56,906 bases of DNA from Myxococcales bacterium (GTDB lineage: Bacteria > Myxococcota_A > Polyangia > Palsa-1104 > JAEUJZ01). Numbering within the stretch: the stretch's first letter is position 1; each line of letters begins with the position of its first letter. The translations under genes and the position numbers were made by a program. The DNA lies in assembly GCA_016794505.1 (NCBI GenBank), contig JAEUJZ010000140.1:1-56906 (forward strand). The letters run 5' to 3'. The notes under the pieces are model-generated. The model ran no database searches. It saw nothing but the letters and a program-made list of their open reading frames with translations, and was not told the origin of the DNA. Positions 1 to 7,505 of this stretch are shown piece by piece.

Positions 1-256
1 ACAACCACCGCTGGGCGCCCCTGCGACTGAAGATACCGAACCACAGGCAACGACTGCCCGCACAACGGATGGATTGGATACGTCAGCACCACCGATTCCA
101 ACATCGGCACCAACGTGGGGGTATTCTGCAGGGAGCGTCCCGGTGCGAAGGGCTCTGGAGGGTCGCGCGGGCGGCTCAGCTTGCTTGACAGGCATCGATG
201 GCTTGTGCGAGGGCTCGCAGGTCTTTTCGGACCATCCCAACAGCCAAGGAGCCCAC
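1..256. other. Left-edge region upstream of the first gene
   Basis: No complete gene is supported here. On the plus strand the frame of the first gene stays open to base 2 and would encode a Pro/Thr/Ala-rich stretch, so a protein entering from the left cannot be excluded. Another frame stops at 28-30, which could be the end of an upstream gene. The ribosome binding site at 246-251 argues that translation restarts at 257. Confidence 0.4.
246..251 (+). promoter_or_regulatory. Ribosome binding site deciding the start at 257
   Basis: AAGGAG lies 5 bases before ATG 257. It favours this start over the TTG at 74, which would add 61 low-complexity residues. Confidence 0.6.
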
Positions 257-973
257 ATGTACAGCTTCCCACCCGTATTGCCGCATGGCGAGATTGAGTC
301 GATCTTTCCCAATGTCTATTTCGTGACGGGAACGTCGCGGCCCATTTTCCAAGGGATGGAGTGGCAGTTCAGTCGCAACATGACCATCGTGAAAGACGGC
401 GACGATCTAACGCTGATCAACACGGTGCGCCTAGACGACGACGGTCTGCAGGCGCTGGATAAGCTGGGTCGCGTTCGCAATGTCGTGAAGCTGGGTTCTT
501 TCCATGGCATCGACGACGCGTTTTATGTCGATCGCTATCGCGCACGCCTGTGGGCCTTGCCGGGTATGCAGCACGAAAGCGGCCTGCCCACCGACGTCGA
601 GCTTACGCCCGGCGGCAGCATGCCGTTTCCGTCGGCTTCGCTGTTCGTGTTCGAGACGGCCAAGCAGCCCGAAGGCATCCTGCGGATCGATCGCGAAGGC
701 GGCATCTTGGTGGCCTGCGACAGCCTGCAGAACTGGGCGGATACCGATCGGTTTTTCAGCCCCGAGTCCGCGGCGCTGATGCGCAACATCGGCTTCATCA
801 AGCCGGCCAATATCGGGCTGGGCTGGCGACAGGCCGCTGAGCCAAAGAGCAGTGACTTCGTGCGTCTGAGTGCGCTGCCCTTTCGCCACCTGCTGAGCGC
901 ACATGGCACACCGCTTCGCGATACCGCGCATGCCCAGCTCACGCAGACGTTTCGCGAGCAGTTCGGGATCTAA
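257..973 (+). CDS. Metallo-beta-lactamase-fold-like protein with altered metal motif
   Basis: A 238-residue predicted soluble protein. The order of elements fits a metallo-beta-lactamase fold: an N-terminal strand region on 'how things look' of substrate entry, then a FHGIDD segment where HxHxDH would be expected, a central VACDS segment, and a late LLSAHGTPL segment resembling the last metal-ligand histidine loop. The canonical HxHxDH motif is absent, so a hydrolase activity is not assured. I chose ATG 257 because of the AAGGAG just upstream; the reading frame is open further left. No signal peptide is seen. The following gene is 113 bases away on the same strand. The fold assignment is inference from motif layout only. 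Confidence 0.5.
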   Translation: MYSFPPVLPHGEIESIFPNVYFVTGTSRPIFQGMEWQFSRNMTIVKDGDDLTLINTVRLDDDGLQALDKLGRVRNVVKLGSFHGIDDAFYVDRYRARLWALPGMQHESGLPTDVELTPGGSMPFPSASLFVFETAKQPEGILRIDREGGILVACDSLQNWADTDRFFSPESAALMRNIGFIKPANIGLGWRQAAEPKSSDFVRLSALPFRHLLSAHGTPLRDTAHAQLTQTFREQFGI

Positions 974-1086
974 GCGCAGCGCGCGACGCGGTCTCTGTCG
1001 AGCAAGCGGACCATCGGTCCCGTGACGCCCAGCGCGGTAATTTCGTGATACGGTGTGCTGACTTGTTCTTCTACTGGGGGGGGCCG

Positions 1087-1842
1087 ATGTCTGTGCAGTC
1101 TCTGAAGTCGCGTCTGGTGCTGCTTGCCGTGCTGGGGACGTTGTCGCTGCTGCCGGCGCGTGCCGAGGCCAAGGTTCCTTTTCTGATCACGTATGGCGAC
1201 AGCATCTCGCAGCTTGCGCCGCTGCCTTCGGACAAGAAAGGGACGCTGGAAAAGCTGACCAAGCCCGGCGCTGAAGTCGGTTACAAGTACAGCTATTTCG
1301 GTCTGTTCTTCTTGGACCTGTGGACCTGGGGCGGTGAGTACTGCCTGTTTGAAGGCAAGTCGTTCTGGAGTCTGAAGCCAGAGCAGGCCGCGGATCTTTT
1401 GAGCGTCCCAGTCGAGAAGCTGCCCAAGCCCTTTTTCTATCGCTTTCCGTCGCTGCTGAGCTTGCTGGTGCTGGGGATTCTGGCGCTGGTGATCATCGGT
1501 CGCTTTGTGAAGTCGGATGAGGAAGAAGCGGCCGAGCTTTTGAAAGACGAGCGCTATCGCGAGGCGCTCGATCTGGCGCGCAAGAAGTACGAAGAGCAGC
1601 TTGCAGCGGCACCTGCGAGCGATGGCGAAAAAGCGAGCGACCAGCCAGCCGAAGCGTCGGAAGAAAAATCAGAAGACGAAGACGCCACAGGCTCGGCACT
1701 TCTCGCGGCGGTGGGGGTAGGAGAGTCGCATCTGATCAGCAAGGGGATCAAAGCCGAAGACGCCAAGGCGAAGATGTTGCTCTTGGCGCGCATTGAGATC
1801 CTGCGTAAGAAGCAGGAAGCTACAGCCAGCAGCACTGGATAG
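1087..1842 (+). CDS. Secretory-signal, single-pass membrane protein of unknown function
   Basis: A 251-residue protein that I do not recognise. Residues 1-28 form a signal peptide ending near ARAEA. An extracytoplasmic region of about 90 residues follows, rich in aromatics (YFGLFFLDLWTWGGEYC). A membrane helix spans about 121-139. The C-terminal half is cytoplasmic, highly charged and helical, with a TPR-like segment around 145-180 and an acidic Glu/Ser stretch. ATG 1087 follows a G-rich Shine-Dalgarno region; a GTG-type start 42 bases upstream is possible but would spoil the signal peptide. Only 11 bases separate it from the isocitrate dehydrogenase gene, so the two are probably cotranscribed, though no functional link is evident. 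Confidence 0.6.
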   Translation: MSVQSLKSRLVLLAVLGTLSLLPARAEAKVPFLITYGDSISQLAPLPSDKKGTLEKLTKPGAEVGYKYSYFGLFFLDLWTWGGEYCLFEGKSFWSLKPEQAADLLSVPVEKLPKPFFYRFPSLLSLLVLGILALVIIGRFVKSDEEEAAELLKDERYREALDLARKKYEEQLAAAPASDGEKASDQPAEASEEKSEDEDATGSALLAAVGVGESHLISKGIKAEDAKAKMLLLARIEILRKKQEATASSTG

Positions 1843-1853
1843 GACCTGGAAAC

Positions 1854-2882
1854 ATGACCGAACAGCCCATTGCAGACAGCGCTCCTCTGATTTCCTTGAT
1901 TCGCGGGGACGGCATCGGCCCCGAGATCAGCGATGCAACGCTTGAGATGTTGCAGGGGGCTGGGGCCCGGCTTCGCTTTGAAGAAGTCCCAGCCGGCGTC
2001 GCGGCGCTGCCCACGCACCATGACCCGCTGCCCGAGGTGACACTGGCGTCGATCGAAAAGACGAAAGTGGCGCTCAAAGGACCGCTGTCGACGCCGAAGG
2101 GCACGGGCTTTCGCTCGGTCAACGTTGCGCTGCGCCAGCACTTTGATCTGTACGTCAACCTGCGGCCAGCCAAGACCATCCTCGGGGTGCCTTCGCGTTA
2201 TGAGCAGGTCGATATCGTCACCGTGCGCGAAAACACCGAAGACATCTACGCCGGGATCGAGCACTTCGTCGGCCCAGGGCGCAGCGCTGCCGAGTCGATC
2301 GCCGTGATCACGCGCCATGGATCCGAGCGCATCGTTCGCTATGCCTTCGAGTACGCGCGCAAGCATGGGCGAAAGAAGGTCTCGATCATCCACAAGGCCA
2401 ACATCCTCAAGATGTCCAATGGCCTGTTTCTGGAAGTCGGCAAAGAGGTCGCCAAGAACTATCCCGACATCGAAAGCGACGATGTCATCGTCGACGCGGC
2501 GTGCATGAAGTTGGTGCTGTACCCCGAGCGCTTCGACGTCATCGTGACGATGAACTTGTTTGGCGACATCCTGTCGGACTTGATCGCCGGACTGATTGGC
2601 GGTCTGGGAGTCTCTCCCGGTGCCAACTTGGGCGAGCGAGCCGCCATCTTTGAAGCGGTGCATGGCTCGGCTCCTGATATCGCAGGGCAGGGAATCGCCA
2701 ATCCGTCGGCGCTGGCTCTGGCCGCTTCGATGATGCTGGACCACCTTGGCCAAGGGGGCGCTGCCGAGCGCTTGCGACGCGCGCTGTATACCGCGATGGC
2801 CGATGCACGCACGCGGACGCGCGACCTGGGTGGGCAGGCCAACACGGCCGAATTCACCAAGGCCGTTCTTTCGTACCTATAG
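1854..2882 (+). CDS. NAD-dependent isocitrate dehydrogenase family protein
   Basis: A 342-residue decarboxylating dehydrogenase of the isocitrate/isopropylmalate family. It carries the nucleotide/substrate entry motif IRGDGIGPE (16-24) and the isocitrate-type phosphorylation-site loop around S79 with R87, N90 and R94. R104, R125, Y132 and K181 match substrate and catalytic residues, and D238/D242 fit the metal site. The HGSAPDIAGQG segment (270-280) has Asp-Ile where NADP enzymes such as E. coli Icd have Lys-Tyr, which indicates NAD use. The Ser/Asn loop argues against LeuB. It would make 2-oxoglutarate in the TCA cycle. It follows the membrane-protein gene by 11 bases and converges with the Lon-N gene. 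Confidence 0.88.
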   Translation: MTEQPIADSAPLISLIRGDGIGPEISDATLEMLQGAGARLRFEEVPAGVAALPTHHDPLPEVTLASIEKTKVALKGPLSTPKGTGFRSVNVALRQHFDLYVNLRPAKTILGVPSRYEQVDIVTVRENTEDIYAGIEHFVGPGRSAAESIAVITRHGSERIVRYAFEYARKHGRKKVSIIHKANILKMSNGLFLEVGKEVAKNYPDIESDDVIVDAACMKLVLYPERFDVIVTMNLFGDILSDLIAGLIGGLGVSPGANLGERAAIFEAVHGSAPDIAGQGIANPSALALAASMMLDHLGQGGAAERLRRALYTAMADARTRTRDLGGQANTAEFTKAVLSYL

Positions 2883-2916
2883 CCGCGCGGCGGCCAGGCC
2901 GCAGCGCAGGCGAGGC

Positions 2917-3600
2917 TCAGTTGCGCTCTGAGGGCGGGGTGCTCTGCAGCTCGCCGATCAGGCGCATCAGCGAGTCTGAGACCAGATCGATGCGCTGCGC
3001 CACATCGCACATGTGCAGCAGGCGAAGGCGCAGCTTGGTATCGGTCAGAAGCGAGGCCGAGAGCACGTCCGAAAGCTCACCCGGTGTGCGCGCCATCTTG
3101 GTCAGCTCGCCGAGTGCAGCGCCGCCCTTTGGCAGCAGAGCGGCAAGCTTTTGCACCAGCGCCGTAAGCGTCCGGGCTCCTTCCTGCGCGTCGTACTGAC
3201 TGGGCCAGTGATCGAAGAGCTGCTGCGCTTGCACTTCGCGGAAGCTGGCCATGGGCGGCAGCTCTTCTTCGATGAGGATGCGCGCCATACCGAGCAGCAG
3301 AATGTTGTACGTCCCGTCTGGATTTTGCCGATGCGCGACGATGCGGCCGACGCCGGCTTTGCGGCGAATGGGCGGTCGTCCTTGATAGTCCTCACGAAAG
3401 CCGGGCAACAGCGAGGCGATGGCCATGGTTCCACCGCCCTGCAGGCAGTGGGCGGTCAGCTCGCGATAGCGCGGCTCAAAGATGTAAAGCGGCAGCAGCG
3501 CCCGTGGGAACAGCTGTACGCGATACAGTGGAAAGATAGGCAGCCGCTCCAGCTGGGGCTGGAGGCGCTGCGTCAGCTTTTGGGGTCGAGCGATGATCAA
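2917..3600 (-). CDS. Lon N-terminal (substrate-binding) domain protein
   Basis: A 227-residue stand-alone Lon-N/PUA-like domain protein. The motif LPIFPLYRVQLFPRALLPL (19-37) followed by IFEPRYREL is the classic start of the Lon substrate-recognition domain, and the VGRIVAHRQNPDGTYNILLLG segment continues it. A helical bundle fills the C-terminal 100 residues. There is no AAA+ or protease domain, so it is not a Lon protease. In related bacteria such proteins are widespread and of unclear role, possibly in handling unfolded polypeptides. It is 60 bases downstream of the merR-like gene on the same strand, so the two may form an operon. Confidence 0.85.
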   Translation of the reverse strand: MIIARPQKLTQRLQPQLERLPIFPLYRVQLFPRALLPLYIFEPRYRELTAHCLQGGGTMAIASLLPGFREDYQGRPPIRRKAGVGRIVAHRQNPDGTYNILLLGMARILIEEELPPMASFREVQAQQLFDHWPSQYDAQEGARTLTALVQKLAALLPKGGAALGELTKMARTPGELSDVLSASLLTDTKLRLRLLHMCDVAQRIDLVSDSLMRLIGELQSTPPSERN

Positions 3601-3660
3601 TTGTTCACGCTAGTCGATGCCGCAAGCGGCGCGGACGTTTCAGATCCGGTGGGTTGTTTC

Positions 3661-4227
3661 TTAGGCGCCGGGCTTGCCGCGGCTGTGTGTTTTGTCGGCA
3701 ACAGGTGCAGCGGCCGTCTCGGGCATCGTGGGCAGGGTCCAGATTTGGTGGAAGCTGGCCGGGGTTGTACTCAAGCGAGGCAGCTCGCAGCTGGAACAGG
3801 CATCCATGCCGCGGGGATCTTCGCAGTGTACGCACTGATCGAGGATCTGTAGCGCGCTGGTGAATTCGCGACCCAGCCGCTCTAAGATGGCCACCTTGCG
3901 CTGCAGATCGTGCAGGTGCGTCGACAGCAGCTTCTGCACGGCCAGCGCCGATTCCTGCGGCGTGGTCCCTTGGTTTTTTGCCGACAAGACCGCGCGAATC
4001 TCTTCGATCGACAGCCCGCACTCACGCAGGTCGATCACCAAGCGCAGTCGAGCAAGCTCGCTGCGGTGGAACCAGCGATGCCCACCGGGCGAGCGCGCCG
4101 CCGCTCGAATGAGGTTCTGCGCTTCATAGAACCGTACGGCCCGTGGCGTGGTGTTGGCGCCCCGCACCATCTCTTTGAGAGTCAGGCGCTGCGAGGGTGC
4201 GACCTTCGTCTCTGCGCGTGCAGCCAT
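3661..4227 (-). CDS. MerR-family regulator with C-terminal four-cysteine motif
   Basis: A 188-residue MerR-type transcription factor. The winged-helix DNA-binding domain covers about 14-82 (MVRGANTTPRAVRFYE, then the RSPGGHRWFHRSEL wing and GLSIEEIRAVL), followed by a dimerisation coiled coil to about 125. The effector end has C132, C135, C144 and C147 in a CxxC-8-CxxC arrangement that looks like a metal-binding knuckle. A disordered 40-residue tail follows. MerR proteins usually twist a 19-20 bp promoter spacer; the 90-base divergent gap to the gene at 4318 is a natural target. The ligand is unknown; zinc or an iron-sulphur centre are both possible. Confidence 0.85.
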   Translation of the reverse strand: MAARAETKVAPSQRLTLKEMVRGANTTPRAVRFYEAQNLIRAAARSPGGHRWFHRSELARLRLVIDLRECGLSIEEIRAVLSAKNQGTTPQESALAVQKLLSTHLHDLQRKVAILERLGREFTSALQILDQCVHCEDPRGMDACSSCELPRLSTTPASFHQIWTLPTMPETAAAPVADKTHSRGKPGA

Positions 4228-4317
4228 GCTGACTCTTATACTCGACGCGACGAGCGATCTTTGTCAATGCGTCGGGCACGGTTTGCTGATTGCGAGCGCC
4301 CTCCCGCTGCGGTGATA

Positions 4318-4752
4318 ATGGCGGGCATGGGACTTCTGGGAAGCGTGGTCCTTCTTCTCGTCGCTGCGTTAGCCTGTGAGCGCTCACTGGGCAAGCACCT
4401 GCCGAGCTTGCGCTTTTGGCTGCAGGCACTGTCGCCCTTATCGGGCCTTTTGGGGATCGCGGCCGTCGCAAGTGGGCTCTACTGCACGATCAAGATGGTC
4501 GCGTACCTGAGCTTCATCCGTTATGCGCCGGTCGTGTATATCGGCAGCCTCGCTGCGGGTGTGGCCTCGTTCCTTCTAGGCCTGCGCTTCGGATACACCA
4601 TGCTGCTCATGTGGTTTGGTCGTCATTTGTCGCCGCGCCAGCGTCAGCTGATCGAGCGAGCCCATGCTCAGCTCTGCGAAAGCGAATCAACGCTGGGGGC
4701 CGCGGGCTTGGTCTTCGGCAGCTTCTGCGCCCTGCTCAACATCGTGAAGTGA
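4318..4752 (+). CDS. Small polytopic inner-membrane protein
   Basis: A 144-residue protein with about four hydrophobic helices: near 3-18, 30-50, 62-84 and the C-terminal 125-142. Function not recognised. ATG 4318 gives a hydrophobic N-terminus; ATG 4327 or ATG 4267 are alternatives, and none has a strong ribosome binding site. It is the first gene of a three-gene run, with the next gene starting at a GTG 6 bases after its stop. It is divergent from the merR-like gene, whose product could control this operon. Confidence 0.55.
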   Translation: MAGMGLLGSVVLLLVAALACERSLGKHLPSLRFWLQALSPLSGLLGIAAVASGLYCTIKMVAYLSFIRYAPVVYIGSLAAGVASFLLGLRFGYTMLLMWFGRHLSPRQRQLIERAHAQLCESESTLGAAGLVFGSFCALLNIVK

Positions 4753-4758
4753 CGCACG

Positions 4759-6822
4759 GTGTGGCGCGGCATCGGCGCGTCGGCGAGCCTGCTGTCGGTG
4801 CTGCTCTTGGCGGCGTTGTCCCCGGCGGCTGCGGCGCCCACGGGCTTTGGTCTGCGCCTGTCGGTCGTTGGCCTGGGCCCTGATGAGGTGCCTGTCCTCG
4901 CTCGCTTCTTGCGCGAGGTCGAGCCCCACGTTCCCGCGCGTGTGCAAGCTGCGCTGCCGCAGGCTGTGCGGGTCTCGTTCGATCTGCGCCCCGAGTCGCC
5001 CGAGCCGCCGCTGTATCGCGGGCCATCGATCGCAGTGCCCGACTGTCCGCCATTTGATGGAGGGACCGATTCCCGCGGCACGCGCCTGCGTCGTCCGCAA
5101 GAACTGGCCGAGCTGGATCGCGGCAACCCGCCCGCCCGCGCGTCGCACATCCGTCTGCATCGCGGGTTTCGCGCGATCATCGCGCGTGGGCCCAAGGTCG
5201 CGGTGCGTTACTCCTGCGGTCATCGATCGCTGTACCAGCTGGCCGTGGCCACGCTGCTGCATGAAGTCATGCACCTGTACGATGCACACGCCGGCTTGAG
5301 CCGCGATCCGCGCTATCAACACCTGCAGCGCTTTGATCGACAGGGTCTGTTTCGGCGGTTGGCGCCGCGCAACCAGCTCATCCTGCGCTCGCCTGATCCG
5401 TATGAAGGCGTCAGCTTGTCCGAAAGCGTGGCAGTGAACGCCGAGTACTTCCTGCTCGATCCCGAGTATCGCTGCCGGCGGCCCGCGAGCTATGCGTTCT
5501 TCGAGGCAGCGCTGCGCTATCGGCCGTTTCCGCATGCGCCGTGTACCCCCAACTTCACCGTGTATTCCCGCGGCGAGCCGTACCGCTTGGATCCCGAGCG
5601 CATCTATCAAGTTCACTACCTGATGGCAGCGCGCGGCGAGGGTATCGCGAGTCGCTTCGGTCACGGCATGTTTCGCTTGGTGATCTGCGGTGCCGAGCGC
5701 CAGACCCCAGGGCCAGAGTGCCTGGATGATGTGCAAGACCACATCGTGCTCGGCTTTGGCGCCAACCTGCAGGCCGACCTGCAGGTCTCGGCATGGAAGG
5801 GCTTGTTCGGCGGCTATGTATCGCAGCTCTTCGTCAAGTCGCTGCCCGATGTCTTGATCGAATACACCGAGCGCGAGCAGCGTGGCCTTGAGAGCTTGCC
5901 GCTGCGCCTCGATCGCGACGAGCTACAGCAGCTTGTGCGCCGTGCTCTAGAGATCTACTGGAGCTATGAAGGTCGCTACTTTTTTCTCAGCAACAACTGT
6001 GCAAGCGAAGCGCTGAGCTTGCTGAAGAGCGCGAGCGCAAACCCGGCGCTGCAGCGCATCTCGCGCATGACTCCTGCGGGGCTGCGCGATGCCTTGCTGC
6101 AAGCGGGCTTGATCGATCTGCCGCCGCTTCCGAGCGGGCCTGCGGGCTTGCGCGAAAAAGAGCGAATGGGACTGTATTTCCCGTCGCTGAGCAGTCGATA
6201 TCTGAGCGCGTACGAAGCGCTGCAGGCACACCTGCCAGAAGCGGCTCCGCGCACGCTGCGAGCGTATCTTTTGGACTCGCAAGCGCACCAGCGCAGACAG
6301 TGGCTGCAGTCGCTCTTTGCGCTGCCCGTCGAGCAGGGCTTGCCGCTCAGCGCGCAGGCCTTTGCGCTGGAAGGACTGATCCTGGGGAAGCGCTTCGCCG
6401 ACTTAGAGCGCATCTTTGCGCGCTTCGTTTTGCGCAATCTGGATGCCATGCCGGCCTCGCTCAGTCGCCTGCGTGTGCTGCTGCCGCGGCTTGGGATCGA
6501 GCTTCCTTGGCAGCTTACGCGGTCGGGCTATGGCATTCCGTTTCCGTCGGAAGTGCATCGGCCCCCGGATGTCGATCGCGATGCCGCGTATCGGCTGCTG
6601 TGGCAGGAAGCGCAGCGGATTCTGCAGGCAAGCTCTCCCGGTGAGCTAGCTGAGTGGCAGTCGACGCAAGACAATCGACGCTGGCTGGCCGAGCAGGTAC
6701 TTGCGGTCAGTGCGGCGCAGCGCAGAGCAGCGAGCGCGTCGCTGAGCCTGCGTCCCCTTGCGTCGTTCCCTGCCACGCGGCGGGACGCAGCCGAGATTCA
6801 AGCGCGCGGAGGAATGAGATGA
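4759..6822 (+). CDS. Secreted DUF4105-type protein with an added HEXXH domain
   Basis: A 687-residue exported protein with a GTG start 6 bases after the previous stop and a signal peptide to about residue 26. The first half contains LLHEVMHLYDAH, a zinc-peptidase-like HEXXH at H168-H172, with a possible third ligand in SESVAVNAEY (about 221-230). The middle (from about 298) has RFGHGMFRL and, near 410, FLSNNCASEAL: the spaced FGH and NNC motifs of the DUF4105 family, an order (His before Cys) like a permuted papain-type peptidase. The last 200 residues are helical. Whether either site is catalytic is unknown. The downstream gene overlaps its stop codon, so the operon is tight. A cell-envelope peptidase or amidase role is inference. 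Confidence 0.7.
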   Translation: MWRGIGASASLLSVLLLAALSPAAAAPTGFGLRLSVVGLGPDEVPVLARFLREVEPHVPARVQAALPQAVRVSFDLRPESPEPPLYRGPSIAVPDCPPFDGGTDSRGTRLRRPQELAELDRGNPPARASHIRLHRGFRAIIARGPKVAVRYSCGHRSLYQLAVATLLHEVMHLYDAHAGLSRDPRYQHLQRFDRQGLFRRLAPRNQLILRSPDPYEGVSLSESVAVNAEYFLLDPEYRCRRPASYAFFEAALRYRPFPHAPCTPNFTVYSRGEPYRLDPERIYQVHYLMAARGEGIASRFGHGMFRLVICGAERQTPGPECLDDVQDHIVLGFGANLQADLQVSAWKGLFGGYVSQLFVKSLPDVLIEYTEREQRGLESLPLRLDRDELQQLVRRALEIYWSYEGRYFFLSNNCASEALSLLKSASANPALQRISRMTPAGLRDALLQAGLIDLPPLPSGPAGLREKERMGLYFPSLSSRYLSAYEALQAHLPEAAPRTLRAYLLDSQAHQRRQWLQSLFALPVEQGLPLSAQAFALEGLILGKRFADLERIFARFVLRNLDAMPASLSRLRVLLPRLGIELPWQLTRSGYGIPFPSEVHRPPDVDRDAAYRLLWQEAQRILQASSPGELAEWQSTQDNRRWLAEQVLAVSAAQRRAASASLSLRPLASFPATRRDAAEIQARGGMR

Positions 6823-7505
6823 ACAAGGCACAGAGTGATCGCATCGTGGTGGGCCTGATGCTCGTCGCAGAGCTGTCGACAGCAGGCATCGCCTGGGGTG
6901 GTGGCGCCGGCATTGCGGCGGCGACGTTTGAGTCGTCGAGCCTGAGCCTGAAGGTAAGCGGCCCCGATCTGTCGCGCGCTTCCAGCCAGTCGTCTGATGG
7001 GTCGAACTCCAACGGGTCGAACTCATCGAACCAGTCTTCTGAAGGCAGCTCAGGTGACTCCTCGGGGTCTAGCTCGGACGATGGGCAGCGCAAGAAGCCG
7101 CGCAAGCTTGCGATTCCGCAGCGGGTGCGCGACGAAGCGGTGCTGTTCCTGGCTGGCTCGGCCGCTGCCCCGCCATCGGCGCTTCTGCGCTCGACGGTGC
7201 AGGCGTTTCGGCAGGTGCTGATCGAGGAAGGGCGCCGCTCGGCCGTGGGCCACACCGCTCTTTCGGATCGCGAGGTACTTGCGGTGCTCTTGCAGCGAAC
7301 CGAGGGAACAGAAAACGCCCCCGCACAAGCCGTTGCGACGGCAGAAGGTGGGGTGGCCGCTGCCCCGCAGCTAGTCCATGCGCAGGCCGTCCGCGGGGCG
7401 CAGCCGGGCCGCGCGCAGAGCCGGGTACAGCGTCGAAAGCAGGCAGATGAGCAGGGTCATGCCGCCGATGAACGCCACCTCGAACGACGAGACATCCGTC
7501 GGTAA
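6819..7505 (+). CDS. Ser-rich exported protein, DUF2388-like C-terminal region
   Basis: A 228-residue protein starting at ATG 6819, which overlaps the previous stop (ATGA) and has GGAGG at 6808-6812. The N-terminus is a signal peptide or anchor, then a Ser/Asn/Asp/Gly-rich linker (about 50-90), then RDEAVLFLAG ... LLRSTVQAFRQ ... LSDREVLAVLL (about 103-165). That last block resembles DUF2388 proteins, which I recall lying beside DUF4105 genes in Pseudomonas; this is from memory and unverified. The last 44 codons run over the 3' end of the opposite-strand permease gene and look like non-native sequence. The protein may therefore be frameshifted or simply extended. Confidence 0.5.
   Translation: MNKAQSDRIVVGLMLVAELSTAGIAWGGGAGIAAATFESSSLSLKVSGPDLSRASSQSSDGSNSNGSNSSNQSSEGSSGDSSGSSSDDGQRKKPRKLAIPQRVRDEAVLFLAGSAAAPPSALLRSTVQAFRQVLIEEGRRSAVGHTALSDREVLAVLLQRTEGTENAPAQAVATAEGGVAAAPQLVHAQAVRGAQPGRAQSRVQRRKQADEQGHAADERHLERRDIRR

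Noticed and set aside
1554..2753. A 399-codon open frame on the minus strand
   Set aside because: Antisense to isocitrate dehydrogenase, whose motifs are unambiguous.
3013..3852. An open frame on the plus strand across the Lon-N and MerR genes
   Set aside because: Antisense to two genes with clear domains.
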